The notes beneath the pieces are model-generated. The model did no database searches, was not told where the DNA came from, and saw only the letters and a program-made list of their open reading frames with translations. Positions 15,081 through 24,123 of a stretch of DNA of 64,000 nt are shown one piece after another. The position numbers and the translations under genes were made by a program. Each line of letters begins with the position of its first letter. Position 1 is the stretch's first letter. The stretch comes from PALSA-612 sp963704335 (GTDB taxonomy: Bacteria; Actinomycetota; Thermoleophilia; Gaiellales; Gaiellaceae), in contig OY969889.1 of the NCBI GenBank assembly GCA_963704335.1, positions 2,418,001 through 2,482,000 on the forward strand, in the 5' to 3' direction.

Positions 15081-15313
15081 CTAAGACCCTACTGATCGTA
15101 TTCGTGCTGGCGATGGTCGTGGCCGTCACCGCGCGCACGTCGGACAGCGCCGGGCCGGAGCAGAGTTACGTCGTCAAGCGCTACGACACGCTTTGGTCGA
15201 TCGCGACGACGCACTATGCCGGGGATCCGCGAGAGGCGGTCTGGCAGATCCAGGAGCGGAACAGGCTGGCCGGAGCCACGATCGCACCGGGCCAGGTGCT
15301 CCGGCTGCCGTAA
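15074..15313 (+). CDS. LysM membrane protein, probable SOS cell-division inhibitor (YneA/ChiZ type)
   Basis: A 79-residue protein with one N-terminal membrane helix (TLLIVFVLAMVVAVTA), a short linker and a LysM domain (residues ~32-79: YVVKRYDTLWSIATTHYAGDPREAVWQIQERNRL... ending PGQVLRLP). This matches the architecture of Bacillus YneA and mycobacterial ChiZ (Rv2719c), SOS-induced proteins that delay septation. The double LexA operator at its promoter supports that role directly. The ATG lies inside the second LexA box, 9 nt after the -10, so the mRNA is essentially leaderless. lexA itself is not in the window, although chiZ and yneA usually neighbour it. Confidence 0.88.
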   Translation: MFAKTLLIVFVLAMVVAVTARTSDSAGPEQSYVVKRYDTLWSIATTHYAGDPREAVWQIQERNRLAGATIAPGQVLRLP

Positions 15314-15319
15314 GCCGGA

Positions 15320-17104
15320 CTAGATCGGCGCCGGCTCGAGCACGCGTTCGAGGAAGTCCGCGATGCGCGGATAGGCGTCGAGGCGGTTCTTCAGCTTCTG
15401 GAGCCCGTGGCCTTCGTCGTCGTAGACGAGCAGCTCGCTCGGAACTCCGCGCCGCTCGAGCTCCGCGTGGAGCTGCTGCGCCTCCGAGAGCGGCACCCGC
15501 GGGTCATTCGCGCCGTGGACGATGAAGAGCGGCGCACGGATCCGGTCCGCATGCGTGATCGGTGAGACCTGCTCGAGGAACTCCCGGTCGGTCGCCAGGT
15601 ATCCGTACTCCCGCTCGCGGAAGGCGCGCCGCCAGACCGACGTGTTCTCCAGGAACGTGACGAGGCTGGACATGCCGACGATGTCGACGCCTGCGGCGAA
15701 CAGCTCGGGATGGAACACGAGCCCTGCGAGCACCATGTAACCGCCGTACGAGCCGCCCGCGAGCGCGATCCGTGACGCGTCGACCATTTCGCTCGCTGCG
15801 AGCCAGCCGTGGAGCGACGCGATGTCGCGCACCGAGTCCAGGCGCTGGAAGCGGTCGTCGAGGTGCTCGTACCGCTTGCCGTACCCGGTGGAGCCGCGGA
15901 CGTTCGGTATCGCTACGGCAAACCCGCGCGAGACCCAGTACGCGTTCGCCGCACTCCAGATCGGCCGCGCCTGGGCCTCCGGTCCGCCGTGGATGCTGAC
16001 GATCACGGGCACCGGATCGCGACGATCGGGCCTGAAGAGGAAGACCGGGACCGACTCGTCGTCGAAGGAGTCGAAGCGGTGCAGCTCCGGTTCCGGCATC
16101 GACGTCAGGAGCTCCTCGTCCGCACTCCGCGTCAGGCGCGTCGTCTCCGCCGTCTCCGTCTCGTAGAGCCATGCGTCCCCCGGCTCACGCGGTGATGTGA
16201 AGTGGTAGGCGAGGAAGCGGCCGTCGCGGGAGAAGACGAACGGCTCTGCGACACCGCGCCCCGGCAGCGGCACGCGCGCGCGAAGCTCGAGCGTCTCCGG
16301 GTCGCGCAACTCGACACGGCTGTAGCCGTCCTGGTTGGCCTCGACGAGCAAATGCCGGCCGGACCGGTCGCCGTAAGCAGAGAGATCCCATTCGTCCTCG
16401 AGCACGTAGTCGAAGCGGCCGGTTGCGAGGTCGTAGCGTGCGATCGCCGTCGTGTCGCGCCCCGTGCTCGTCGCGAAGAGGAAGGAGCGGGAGTCCGGAC
16501 GCCAGACGGGGCGCTCGAATGCCGCCTCGTCGTCGTGCGGCGAGACGTGCACGACCGCGCCGTCCTCGACGCCGACCAGGTAGAGGTCGTTGTCGCCGCT
16601 CCGCTCTGTCAGCTTCACCACCGCGAGCCAGAGCCCGTCGGGCGAGAACCCGACCGAGAGGCACCAGCCTCCGAGCTCCGCGAGGAGGCGCGCCTCGCCG
16701 CCGAGGGGCTGCACGTAGACGTCGAAGTCGACGCCGTTCCGCCTGTTCGACGCGTAGCCGACGAGGCGGCCGTCGAACGACGTGCACTCGGAGCGATGGA
16801 TCGACTCCGGATCGACAGCGAACGGCTCCGGCTCCGACCAGGGGTCGAGCAGGTGGAGCTGGCGCCGCTCGTTTCCTCCCTCGTCGATCGACAGCAGGAT
16901 CCGGCCGCCCGACCCGGGGATGAACTGCCCCATGACCGGCTCGTCGAAGTCCGTCAGCTGGACGAGCTCGCCGCCCGAGCGTGGCACGCGGTACAGCTGC
17001 ATCGTGCCCGCGCGGTTCGAGATGAGCAGCACCGACTCGCCGTCGTCTGAGAAGCCGGTGGGAAGCGCAACGCGCAGCTCGAGCAGTTCCCGCAGCGACA
17101 GCAC
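15320..17104 (-). CDS. S9 family peptidase (prolyl oligopeptidase/acylaminoacyl peptidase type)
   Basis: A 594-residue cytoplasmic serine peptidase. Residues ~1-330 form a beta-propeller (repeats such as GFSDDGESVLLISNRAGTMQLYRV and RPDSRSFLFATS). The C-terminal alpha/beta-hydrolase domain has the nucleophile in GGSYGGYM, Asp in HGANDPRVP and His in DEGHGLQK. These enzymes release dipeptides or N-acyl amino acids from short peptides. GTG at 17104 is preferred because the propeller starts immediately; TACGCT lies 7 nt upstream. The longer frame would overlap the divergent helicase. The stop lies 6 nt from that of the LysM gene. Confidence 0.9.
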   Translation of the reverse strand: MLSLRELLELRVALPTGFSDDGESVLLISNRAGTMQLYRVPRSGGELVQLTDFDEPVMGQFIPGSGGRILLSIDEGGNERRQLHLLDPWSEPEPFAVDPESIHRSECTSFDGRLVGYASNRRNGVDFDVYVQPLGGEARLLAELGGWCLSVGFSPDGLWLAVVKLTERSGDNDLYLVGVEDGAVVHVSPHDDEAAFERPVWRPDSRSFLFATSTGRDTTAIARYDLATGRFDYVLEDEWDLSAYGDRSGRHLLVEANQDGYSRVELRDPETLELRARVPLPGRGVAEPFVFSRDGRFLAYHFTSPREPGDAWLYETETAETTRLTRSADEELLTSMPEPELHRFDSFDDESVPVFLFRPDRRDPVPVIVSIHGGPEAQARPIWSAANAYWVSRGFAVAIPNVRGSTGYGKRYEHLDDRFQRLDSVRDIASLHGWLAASEMVDASRIALAGGSYGGYMVLAGLVFHPELFAAGVDIVGMSSLVTFLENTSVWRRAFREREYGYLATDREFLEQVSPITHADRIRAPLFIVHGANDPRVPLSEAQQLHAELERRGVPSELLVYDDEGHGLQKLKNRLDAYPRIADFLERVLEPAPI

Positions 17105-17170
17105 CCGGCGAAGCGTAGTTGGCGCAATCCTGTCGCGAAACCGTCCGATCTGGCCGCGTAGGCTGGAGCA

Positions 17171-18988
17171 GTGGACGCGCTTGCCGGCCTCAATCCCGAA
17201 CAGCGCCGGGCGGTGGAAGCGGTCCGGGGTCCGGTCTGCATCCTCGCCGGCGCCGGCTCGGGCAAGACGACGACGATCACGCATCGGATCGCCCATCAGG
17301 TTGGAACCGAGACGTTTCGCCCGGACGAGATCCTTGCCGTCACCTTCACAGACAAGGCCGCCGGGGAGCTTCGCGCCCGGCTGGAGCGGCTTGGCGCGCC
17401 CGGCGTCAACGCGCGCACCTTCCACTCCGCCGCGCTCGCGCAGCTGCACCGCTTCGCCCCGGAGCGCGTTGGCAAGCTCGTCGCGTCAAAGGCGCTGCCG
17501 CTACGCCACCTTGCGCGGTCGCTTCCCGGCGCGTACCGGTTCCGTCCGCTCGCCGATCTTGCCACGGAGATCGAGTGGGCCAAGAACCGCCGCATCCCGC
17601 CGGAGCGTTACCGCGGAGAGCTCGGAGATCACGAACCGCCACTCCCGGCCGACCTCATGCACCGGATCTACGCCCGTTACGAAGAGGGCAAGCGCGCGAA
17701 GGGGCTCATCGACTTCGAGGACCTGCTCGAGCTGGCGATCCGCACCTACGAGGAGGACGATCGAGCGCTGGCGCTGTTCCGCGAGCGCTACCGGGCCTTC
17801 ACGGTCGACGAGTACCAGGACGTCAACCTGCTCCAGCAGACCCTCCTCGATCTCTGGCTCGGCGCCCGCGACGACCTCTGCGTCGTCGGCGACGACTACC
17901 AGTCGATCTACGCCTTCACCGGTGCGTCGCCGGAGCACCTCCTCGGGATGCCATCGCGGTTCCCGAGCGCGACGGTCGTCCGGCTGGAGGCGAACTACCG
18001 CTCGACGCCGCAGGTGCTGGAGCTCGCCAACCGCCTGGTGCCCAGGCTCGGCGGCGCAGAGAAGACGCTGCGCGCGACCCGACCGGACGGGCCCGCGCCG
18101 GAGCTCGCGCAGACGTCGGACGAGGGCGCTTTCGTCGTCGAGCGGATCCGCGAGCTGGACGTCCCGCACGAGGAAATCGCGGTTCTCTGCCGCACGAATG
18201 CGCGCCTGACCGACTTCGAGGCTGCGCTCGCGGCCGCGGGCATCCCGCATCAGGGCTCATCGTTCCTCGCCCGCCACGCAGCGCGGTTCGTACTCCAGAA
18301 GCTCGCCTCCCCGGCTGACGTCCGGCGGCTCGCACTCGATGCAGGCTGGCAGGAGAGCGAGCAGAACGGGCTCGGCGAGCGCGAGCTCGTGCGGCAGCGC
18401 GACCTCGGACGGCTCGTCGCTCTCGCCGAGGAGCTCGCGGAGCTCGACGGGCCCGCCTTCGTCGCGGAGCTGGAGCGGCGCTTCGGCGATCGCGGCGAGT
18501 CACGCCGCGGAGTCCATCTGCTGACGCTGCACGGCGCGAAGGGGCTCGAGTTCGATGCCGTTTTCGTCGCGCACGTCGAGGCGCGGGAGCTGCCCGCGCG
18601 GCAGGCGAAGACCGAGGCGGCGGTGACGGAGGAGCGGCGCCTCCTCTACGTCGGCCTCACCCGCGCGCGACAGCGGCTCTGGGTGACATGGGCACAGCGC
18701 CCGTCGCCGTTTCTCGCGGAGCTCGGGGTAGCGAAGTCGGCGCCCGTGCGCGCGGCGGCAGAGCCCGAGCCTGACGACCCGGTGTACGCGGCGCTCAAGC
18801 GCTGGCGCCTCGAGCGCGCGAAGGCGGACGGGGTGCCGGCATACGTCGTCTTCCACAACTCGACCCTCGCGGAGGTCGCGGCGCGCCGACCGCAGACGCT
18901 GAACGACCTCGCATCCGTCCCGGGCATCGGCCCGACGAAGCTCGAGCGTTACGGCGAGGAAGTCATGGCGGCGCTCGGCGCGCCGTAG
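17171..18988 (+). CDS. uvrD2: UvrD-like superfamily 1 DNA helicase with HRDC domain (UvrD2 type)
   Basis: A 605-residue 3'-5' helicase: Q motif LNPEQRRAV, Walker A GAGSGKTTTI (~residue 25), motif Ia TFTDKAAGEL, Walker B VDEYQDVN, motif III VGDDYQSIYAF, motif IV EANYRS, motif V TLHGAKGLEF and motif VI YVGLTRARQRL. An HRDC domain at ~530-605 (FHNSTLAEVAARRP...LASVPGIGPTKLERYG) marks it as related to mycobacterial UvrD2. It is about 100 residues shorter than UvrD2, mainly in the 2B region between motifs IV and V. GTG at 17171 lies 6 nt after TAGGCT. It is divergent from the S9 peptidase. Confidence 0.9.
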   Translation: MDALAGLNPEQRRAVEAVRGPVCILAGAGSGKTTTITHRIAHQVGTETFRPDEILAVTFTDKAAGELRARLERLGAPGVNARTFHSAALAQLHRFAPERVGKLVASKALPLRHLARSLPGAYRFRPLADLATEIEWAKNRRIPPERYRGELGDHEPPLPADLMHRIYARYEEGKRAKGLIDFEDLLELAIRTYEEDDRALALFRERYRAFTVDEYQDVNLLQQTLLDLWLGARDDLCVVGDDYQSIYAFTGASPEHLLGMPSRFPSATVVRLEANYRSTPQVLELANRLVPRLGGAEKTLRATRPDGPAPELAQTSDEGAFVVERIRELDVPHEEIAVLCRTNARLTDFEAALAAAGIPHQGSSFLARHAARFVLQKLASPADVRRLALDAGWQESEQNGLGERELVRQRDLGRLVALAEELAELDGPAFVAELERRFGDRGESRRGVHLLTLHGAKGLEFDAVFVAHVEARELPARQAKTEAAVTEERRLLYVGLTRARQRLWVTWAQRPSPFLAELGVAKSAPVRAAAEPEPDDPVYAALKRWRLERAKADGVPAYVVFHNSTLAEVAARRPQTLNDLASVPGIGPTKLERYGEEVMAALGAP

Positions 18989-19017
18989 CGACGCCTGCAC
19001 GCTTCTACAATCGCCCG

Positions 19018-20019
19018 GTGGACCTCGACCTTGTGTTCCTCGGCACGTCCGGCTCCATGCCGACGCCCCGCCGGGCACCCACGGCGCTGCTCGTGCGCAG
19101 GGGGGGCGAGCGGTTGCTCTTCGACTGTGCCGAGGGCACGCAGCGACAGCTCCTGGTGTCTGCCATCGGGCTAATCGAGCTCCGCGAGATCTTCTTCACG
19201 CACTACCACGCGGACCACTACCTCGGTCTACCGGGGATGCTGAAGACGTTCGCGCTGCGCGGGCGTGACCTTCCGATCTCGATCTACGGGCCGCCGGGCC
19301 TCCGTGACCTGTTCGGCTCGCTGCGGCGAATCTTCGGGCGGCTGACGTACGAGTACGAGCTGATCGAGCTGATGCCGGGTGACGTGCTCGCTCGCGACGG
19401 TTATGAGCTGCGCATGTTCGCTGTCGACCACGGTGTCTCGGCGGTGGGCTACGCGCTCGTCGAGGAGGAGCGGCCGGGCCGCTTCGACGTCGACTTCGCC
19501 GACGCGCTCGGCGTCCCGTCGGGGCCAGAGCGGGGAGCCCTGCAGGCGGGGGAGGAGGTCAGCATTGCCGGCGGGCGCGTCGTGCATCCCCACGAGGTAC
19601 TGGGACCGCCGCGACCCGGGAGGAAGCTCGTGGTGGCGGGGGACACCGCGCCGTTCCAGGGCGTAATCGAGGCGGCCGCTGCTGCCGACCTGCTCGTGCA
19701 CGAAGCGACGTTCCTCGAGGACGAGCGGGAGCGCGCTCGCGAGACCTCGCACTCCACAGCAGTCGACGCGGCGGGCGTCGCTCGCGATGCCGGGGTCGAG
19801 CTGCTGGCGCTCACGCACCTGTCGAATCGCTACTCGGGCCGCGACGCGGCGGACGAGGCCAGAGCTGTCTTTCCGGAGACGGTCGTGCCGAGGGACTTCG
19901 ATATCATCGAGCTTCCCTTCCGGGAGCGCGGAACGCCGCAACTGCTGAAGGGTGGAGCGATCCACCGTCGTGACGCTCCGGTCGAGGCAGTCCACGTCGG
20001 AGAGGAGCCGGGATCGTGA
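19018..20019 (+). CDS. rnz: Ribonuclease Z
   Basis: A 333-residue metallo-beta-lactamase fold tRNA 3' endonuclease. The zinc motif is TNYHADHYLG-like: here FFTHYHADHYLGLPGM (HxHxDH), with further ligands in the VDHGV, VAGDTAP and ALTHLSNRY segments. The early motif LGTSGSMPTPRRAPTALLV is typical. It is relevant here because tRNA-Arg in this window lacks an encoded CCA, so a tRNA 3' trimming enzyme is needed. GTG at 19018 sits 6 nt after TACAAT. The stop overlaps the next gene by 4 nt. Confidence 0.92.
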   Translation: MDLDLVFLGTSGSMPTPRRAPTALLVRRGGERLLFDCAEGTQRQLLVSAIGLIELREIFFTHYHADHYLGLPGMLKTFALRGRDLPISIYGPPGLRDLFGSLRRIFGRLTYEYELIELMPGDVLARDGYELRMFAVDHGVSAVGYALVEEERPGRFDVDFADALGVPSGPERGALQAGEEVSIAGGRVVHPHEVLGPPRPGRKLVVAGDTAPFQGVIEAAAAADLLVHEATFLEDERERARETSHSTAVDAAGVARDAGVELLALTHLSNRYSGRDAADEARAVFPETVVPRDFDIIELPFRERGTPQLLKGGAIHRRDAPVEAVHVGEEPGS

Positions 20020-20249
20020 GCGACAAGGTGCAGGTAGCGCTGGCCAAGGACATCGCCGAGGCCGAGGAGATCCAGGCCATCCTCGAGGCGGCCGGCATCG
20101 AGTCGGTGCTGGAGACCGCCGTCGACCACCACCCGAGCGCGACCGAGGACGCTCCGCAGAAGGTGCTCGTCGGCGAGGCATCCCTCGAAGCCGCGCGGGA
20201 CGCGATCGAGGCGATGGCCGAAGCGGACGCCGACATCGCCGTGGACTGA
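20016..20249 (+). CDS. DUF2007-like small protein
   Basis: 77 residues: VQVALAKDIAEAEEIQAILEAAGIESVLE, then a turn, then KVLVGEASLEAARDAIEAM. The pattern of strand, helix spanning an AIL-x-AAGI motif, strand, and a final helix is that of DUF2007 ('putative signal transducing' proteins, GlnB-like fold). It is very acidic. GTG overlaps the rnz stop (GTGA), indicating translational coupling. Its function is unknown. Confidence 0.65.
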   Translation: MSDKVQVALAKDIAEAEEIQAILEAAGIESVLETAVDHHPSATEDAPQKVLVGEASLEAARDAIEAMAEADADIAVD

Positions 20250-20346
20250 ACTGCGCCTCGCGCACGGCATCAAGTCCGTCGCCAAGCCGCTGCTCCCGGA
20301 CGGCCCCGCCTTACGGCGACTGCCGCTCGGGCTCGGACGCGGCCTC

Positions 20347-20922
20347 GTGATGGAGATCGACTTCGACCGGGACTCCCGCTACTGGCTGGGCATCTACGAA
20401 CGCGAGCTCTCGGGGCACATCCGTGAGCTCTGCGTACCGGGTTCGGCATGCTTCGACCTCGGCTCGGGCTCCGGCTTCTACGCTCTCGTCTTCGCGAGCC
20501 GCGGCGCGTCCCGCGTGCTCGCGGTGGAGGCGGATCCGGGCACGTCCGAGCGGCTCCGCCGTAGCGTCGCCGCCAATCCGGCGCTCGCTGGCAGCATCGT
20601 CGTGTCCGAGGAGCGCGTCGGACCGGAGGCCGGCCTCGACGGGCTCGCATACGGCGCGGGCGGCTTCGTGCCGGATCTCGTGAAGATGGACGTTGAGGGG
20701 AACGAGGTCGCGGCTCTGCGCGGCGCGCAGCGACTGCTCTCGGAGCGCAGGCCGCATGTCATCATCGAGACCCACTCGGAAGACCTCGATGCCGGCTGCA
20801 GGTGGCTGCTCGAGGATCACGGCTACGCCGTCGAGACCGTCGAGCCTCGTCCCTGGCTGCCGGAGGTGCGGACGCTCGCGTTCAACCGCTGGTGCGTCGC
20901 TCGGGGCAAGCCACGCCCATGA
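20347..20922 (+). CDS. FkbM-family SAM-dependent methyltransferase
   Basis: Class I methyltransferase: SAM-binding motif FDLGSGSGFYALVFASRG (E/DxGxGxG), acidic loop VEADPG and the FkbM hallmark VKMDVEGNEVAALRG near residue 115. Family members O-methylate sugars or polyketides. GTG at 20347 is the first standard start, but the frame is open upstream. The preceding codons from CTG at 20251 encode LRLAHGIKSVAKPLLPDG..LRRLPLG-type sequence that resembles the normal N terminus of these enzymes, so the true start may be that CTG, 1 nt after the previous stop. Confidence 0.82.
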   Translation: MMEIDFDRDSRYWLGIYERELSGHIRELCVPGSACFDLGSGSGFYALVFASRGASRVLAVEADPGTSERLRRSVAANPALAGSIVVSEERVGPEAGLDGLAYGAGGFVPDLVKMDVEGNEVAALRGAQRLLSERRPHVIIETHSEDLDAGCRWLLEDHGYAVETVEPRPWLPEVRTLAFNRWCVARGKPRP

Positions 20923-21653
20923 ACACACCCGACTTCGGGCGGCTGGCCGCGGAGTACGACCGCGTGCGTCCAGTGGACGACAACTGGCGCGAGCTCTTCG
21001 AGCTCGTTGTGCGCGAGGGCGACCTCCGCGGCCGGCGCGTTCTCGACTGCGGCTGCGGCACCGGTCGGCTGAGCCAGGCGCTCGCAGAGACCACCGCCTC
21101 GAAGGTCTGGGGCGTCGACCCCGAGCCGGAAATGCTGCGCGTAGCCGCCGACAATGTGTCCGCATCGGTCGGGCTGAAGCCGGGCAGGGCGGAGGACCTG
21201 CCGTTTCGCGACGGCTGGTTCGAGCGTGCCGTCCTGTGGCTCGTGTGCCATCTCGTCGACAGGCCGCTCGCGTTTCGCGAGCTCCGCCGGGTGCTCGGCC
21301 GGGACGGCCGGCTGGTGGTCGTCACGTTCGATCCCGCCCACTTCGGCGAGTTCTGGCTCAACCGGTACTTCCCGTCCATCGAGACGATCGACCGCGCGCG
21401 CTTCCCCGACGCTGACGAGCTCGGCGAGCAGCTCGTCGACGCCGGCTTCGACAGCGTCGTCCTCACTCGGCTTTCGCAGCGGGCCGCAATCACGCGGGAG
21501 CACGCGATCGAGCGCATCGAGCAGCGTCACATCTCGACGTTCGACCTACTGGCGCAGGACGAGCTCGAGCGAGGCACCATGCAGGCGATGAACGAATTGC
21601 CTCCGACGGTCGACTACCCAATTGAATGGCTCGTTGCAGTCGCCATAGCCTGA
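20919..21653 (+). CDS. Class I SAM-dependent methyltransferase
   Basis: A 244-residue Methyltransf_11-type enzyme: FGRLAAEYDRVRP at the N terminus, motif I VLDCGCGTGRLSQAL, motif II GVDPEPEMLRVA and motif post-II AEDLPFRDGWFERAVLWLVCHLVD, then a RELRRVLGRDGRLVVVTFDP strand. The substrate is unknown. ATG overlaps the stop of the FkbM gene (ATGA) and its own 3' end overlaps the next gene by 28 nt, so these three are one operon. Confidence 0.85.
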   Translation: MNTPDFGRLAAEYDRVRPVDDNWRELFELVVREGDLRGRRVLDCGCGTGRLSQALAETTASKVWGVDPEPEMLRVAADNVSASVGLKPGRAEDLPFRDGWFERAVLWLVCHLVDRPLAFRELRRVLGRDGRLVVVTFDPAHFGEFWLNRYFPSIETIDRARFPDADELGEQLVDAGFDSVVLTRLSQRAAITREHAIERIEQRHISTFDLLAQDELERGTMQAMNELPPTVDYPIEWLVAVAIA

Positions 21654-22432
21654 TCCTCGCCGTCGTCGCGGCGCTCGCGGTCGGCTTCGCGGCCGTCGGC
21701 AGTGCAGCACGGGCCCAGGACACCGAGGTCAGCGCGAAGGTCACGTTCGTGAAGCGGGGCTTCGAGCTCAAGAAGCTCAGGCTGCTGATCACGCGCAACG
21801 GGAAGACCTGGCGCTCCGGATCGCTCGGCACGACGTACTTCCGCCCGCCCACGGTGCGAGTCCGGGATCTCGACCGGGACGGCGAGTTGGAAGTGCTTCT
21901 CGACACGTTTACGGGCGGGGCGCACTGCTGCCTCGAGTCGCGGTTCTACCGCTACCTGCCGGATCGCGCCGCCTACGCAAGCACGTTCCACAACTGGGGC
22001 AACGGCGGCTACCGGCTCAAGAACCTCGACGGAGAAACCGGACTGGAGCTCGTCTCGAACGACGACCGTTTCGCATACGCGTTCACGGCCTTCGCCGCCT
22101 CGGCGTTCCCGCTCCAGATCTGGCGCTTTGAGCAAGGCCGGCTCGTCGACGTCACGCGGAGCTTCCCCGGCCAGGTGGAGCGGGACTCGAACGGGCTCTG
22201 GCGCCTGTACGAGAAGGTGCGCAGGGAGCGCGTGGATGTGCGCGGCGTGCTTGCAGCATGGCTCGCGGACGAATCCCTGCTGGGACGCGAGGACCAGGGC
22301 TGGGAGCGGGTGGAAGCGATCCGCGAGCGCGGGCTGCTCGGACCGAACCCCGACCTGGCCGGCTGGCCGCAGGGCAAGGCCTATGTCCGGGAACTGCGCG
22401 TCTTCCTGCGGAAGTTCGGTTACATCGACTGA
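21626..22432 (+). CDS. Secreted protein with a VCBS/FG-GAP-like beta segment, function unknown
   Basis: The start inside the previous gene gives MARCSRHSLILAVVAALAVG, a clear signal peptide with probable cleavage near AARAQ. The mature part has a DxDxDG-like calcium-loop strand (VRDLDRDGELEVLLDTF) and a following Cys pair (HCC), then NLDGETGLELVSNDDRF, which repeats the same design, as in VCBS/integrin-like repeats. The last ~90 residues are helical. No enzyme signature is seen. Overlap of 28 nt with the methyltransferase gene suggests coupled translation. Confidence 0.65.
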   Translation: MARCSRHSLILAVVAALAVGFAAVGSAARAQDTEVSAKVTFVKRGFELKKLRLLITRNGKTWRSGSLGTTYFRPPTVRVRDLDRDGELEVLLDTFTGGAHCCLESRFYRYLPDRAAYASTFHNWGNGGYRLKNLDGETGLELVSNDDRFAYAFTAFAASAFPLQIWRFEQGRLVDVTRSFPGQVERDSNGLWRLYEKVRRERVDVRGVLAAWLADESLLGREDQGWERVEAIRERGLLGPNPDLAGWPQGKAYVRELRVFLRKFGYID

Positions 22433-22487
22433 AGGATTGACGTCCGAGGCGATGCGGTAGGCTGCCTCCCGAACGTACCCCTTTAAC

Positions 22488-22512
22488 CCGGTCCCGTGAG
22501 GCCGGAAAGGAG
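22488..22512 (+). promoter_or_regulatory. PyrR-binding RNA hairpin overlapping the pyrR leader
   Basis: Stem CCGG/CCGG encloses TCCCGTGAGG, so the RNA contains the PyrR-recognised loop UCCnGnGAGG. It lies directly upstream of the Shine-Dalgarno AAAGGAG (22506-22512) and the ATG at 22517. There is no terminator or antiterminator pair in the ~85-nt leader, so PyrR with UMP would more likely block translation initiation, as proposed for mycobacteria, than cause attenuation as in Bacillus. Confidence 0.75.
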
Positions 22513-22516
22513 TCGA

Positions 22517-23127
<611 letters not shown>

Positions 23128-23128
<1 letters not shown>

Positions 23129-24123
23129 TGCCAGAGATCACAGTCGTGCGCGACGACCTGCCGCCGAGGCAAGCCGAGCGCCGGCACCTCATCTCCATCG
23201 CAGACCTCACGCGCGACGACGTCGAGCGGCTGCTCGCGACCGCGCGCAACTTCGAGAACGCCGTCGACCGGGAGGTGAAGAAGCTGCCAACCTTGCGCGG
23301 TCGGACGGTCGTCAACGTCTTCTACGAGTCGTCGACGCGCACGTCTTCGAGCTTCGAGCTCGCCGCCAAGCGGCTGTCGGCCGACGTGATGTCCATCAAG
23401 GCCTCGGGCTCGGCGGTGGACAAGGGCGAGTCGCTGAAGGACACGGCGCTCACGCTCGATGCCTACGGGCCGGACGTGATCGTCATCCGCCATCCGCACA
23501 TCGGCGCCCCGCAGCTGGTGGCGCGCGTGACGGGCGCGCACATCGTCAACGCCGGGGACGGCAAGCACCAGCACCCGACGCAGGCGCTGCTCGACCTCTA
23601 CACGATCCAGCAGGAGCTGGGACGCATCGAGGGGTTGCACGTAGCCATCGTCGGGGACGTCCTCCACTCACGCGTGGCTCGGTCGAACATCCAGGCGCTC
23701 GTCCTGTGCGGCGCCTCCGTGACGCTCGTCGGGCCACCCACGCTCATGCCGCGCGGCATCGAGGCGATGGGCTGCTCGATCTCGACCGACATCGACACGA
23801 TCAAGGAAGCAGACGTCATCTACGTGCTCCGCATGCAGCAAGAGCGGATGCTGGAAGGCGCGAACTACGTGCCGAGCCTCCGCGAGTACACCGCCCGCTG
23901 GGGCGTGACGCCCGAGCGCGTGCGGCCCGGGCAGAAGGTCATGCACCCGGGGCCGATGAACCGCGGCGTCGAGATCGACCCGCGCGTGGCCGACGCGGCC
24001 GACGCGCTGATCGAGACGCAGGTGCGCGCAGGGCTCGTCACCCGCATGGCAGTGCTCTACGACCTCCTCACGCACGGGCCGGCCGCCGTGCCTGCCGAGC
24101 TCCAGCTGGAGGTGGCGTCATGA
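23128..24123 (+). CDS. pyrB: Aspartate carbamoyltransferase catalytic subunit
   Basis: A 331-residue enzyme of pyrimidine step 2. The carbamoyl-phosphate site is FYESSTRTSSSFE (STRTS), the active-site Lys/Ser loop is KASGSAVDKGESLKDT, and DGKHQHPTQALLDLYTI is the ornithine/aspartate transcarbamylase signature. The C-terminal part has VMHPGPMNRGVEI. No regulatory subunit pyrI is present, as usual in actinobacteria. It overlaps both neighbours by 1-4 nt. Confidence 0.96.

Noticed and set aside
16202..18209. Long minus/plus shadow frames over the S9 peptidase and helicase genes
   Set aside because: They are Arg/Ser-rich mirror frames typical of high-GC DNA, with no domain motifs, and they overlap well-supported genes.
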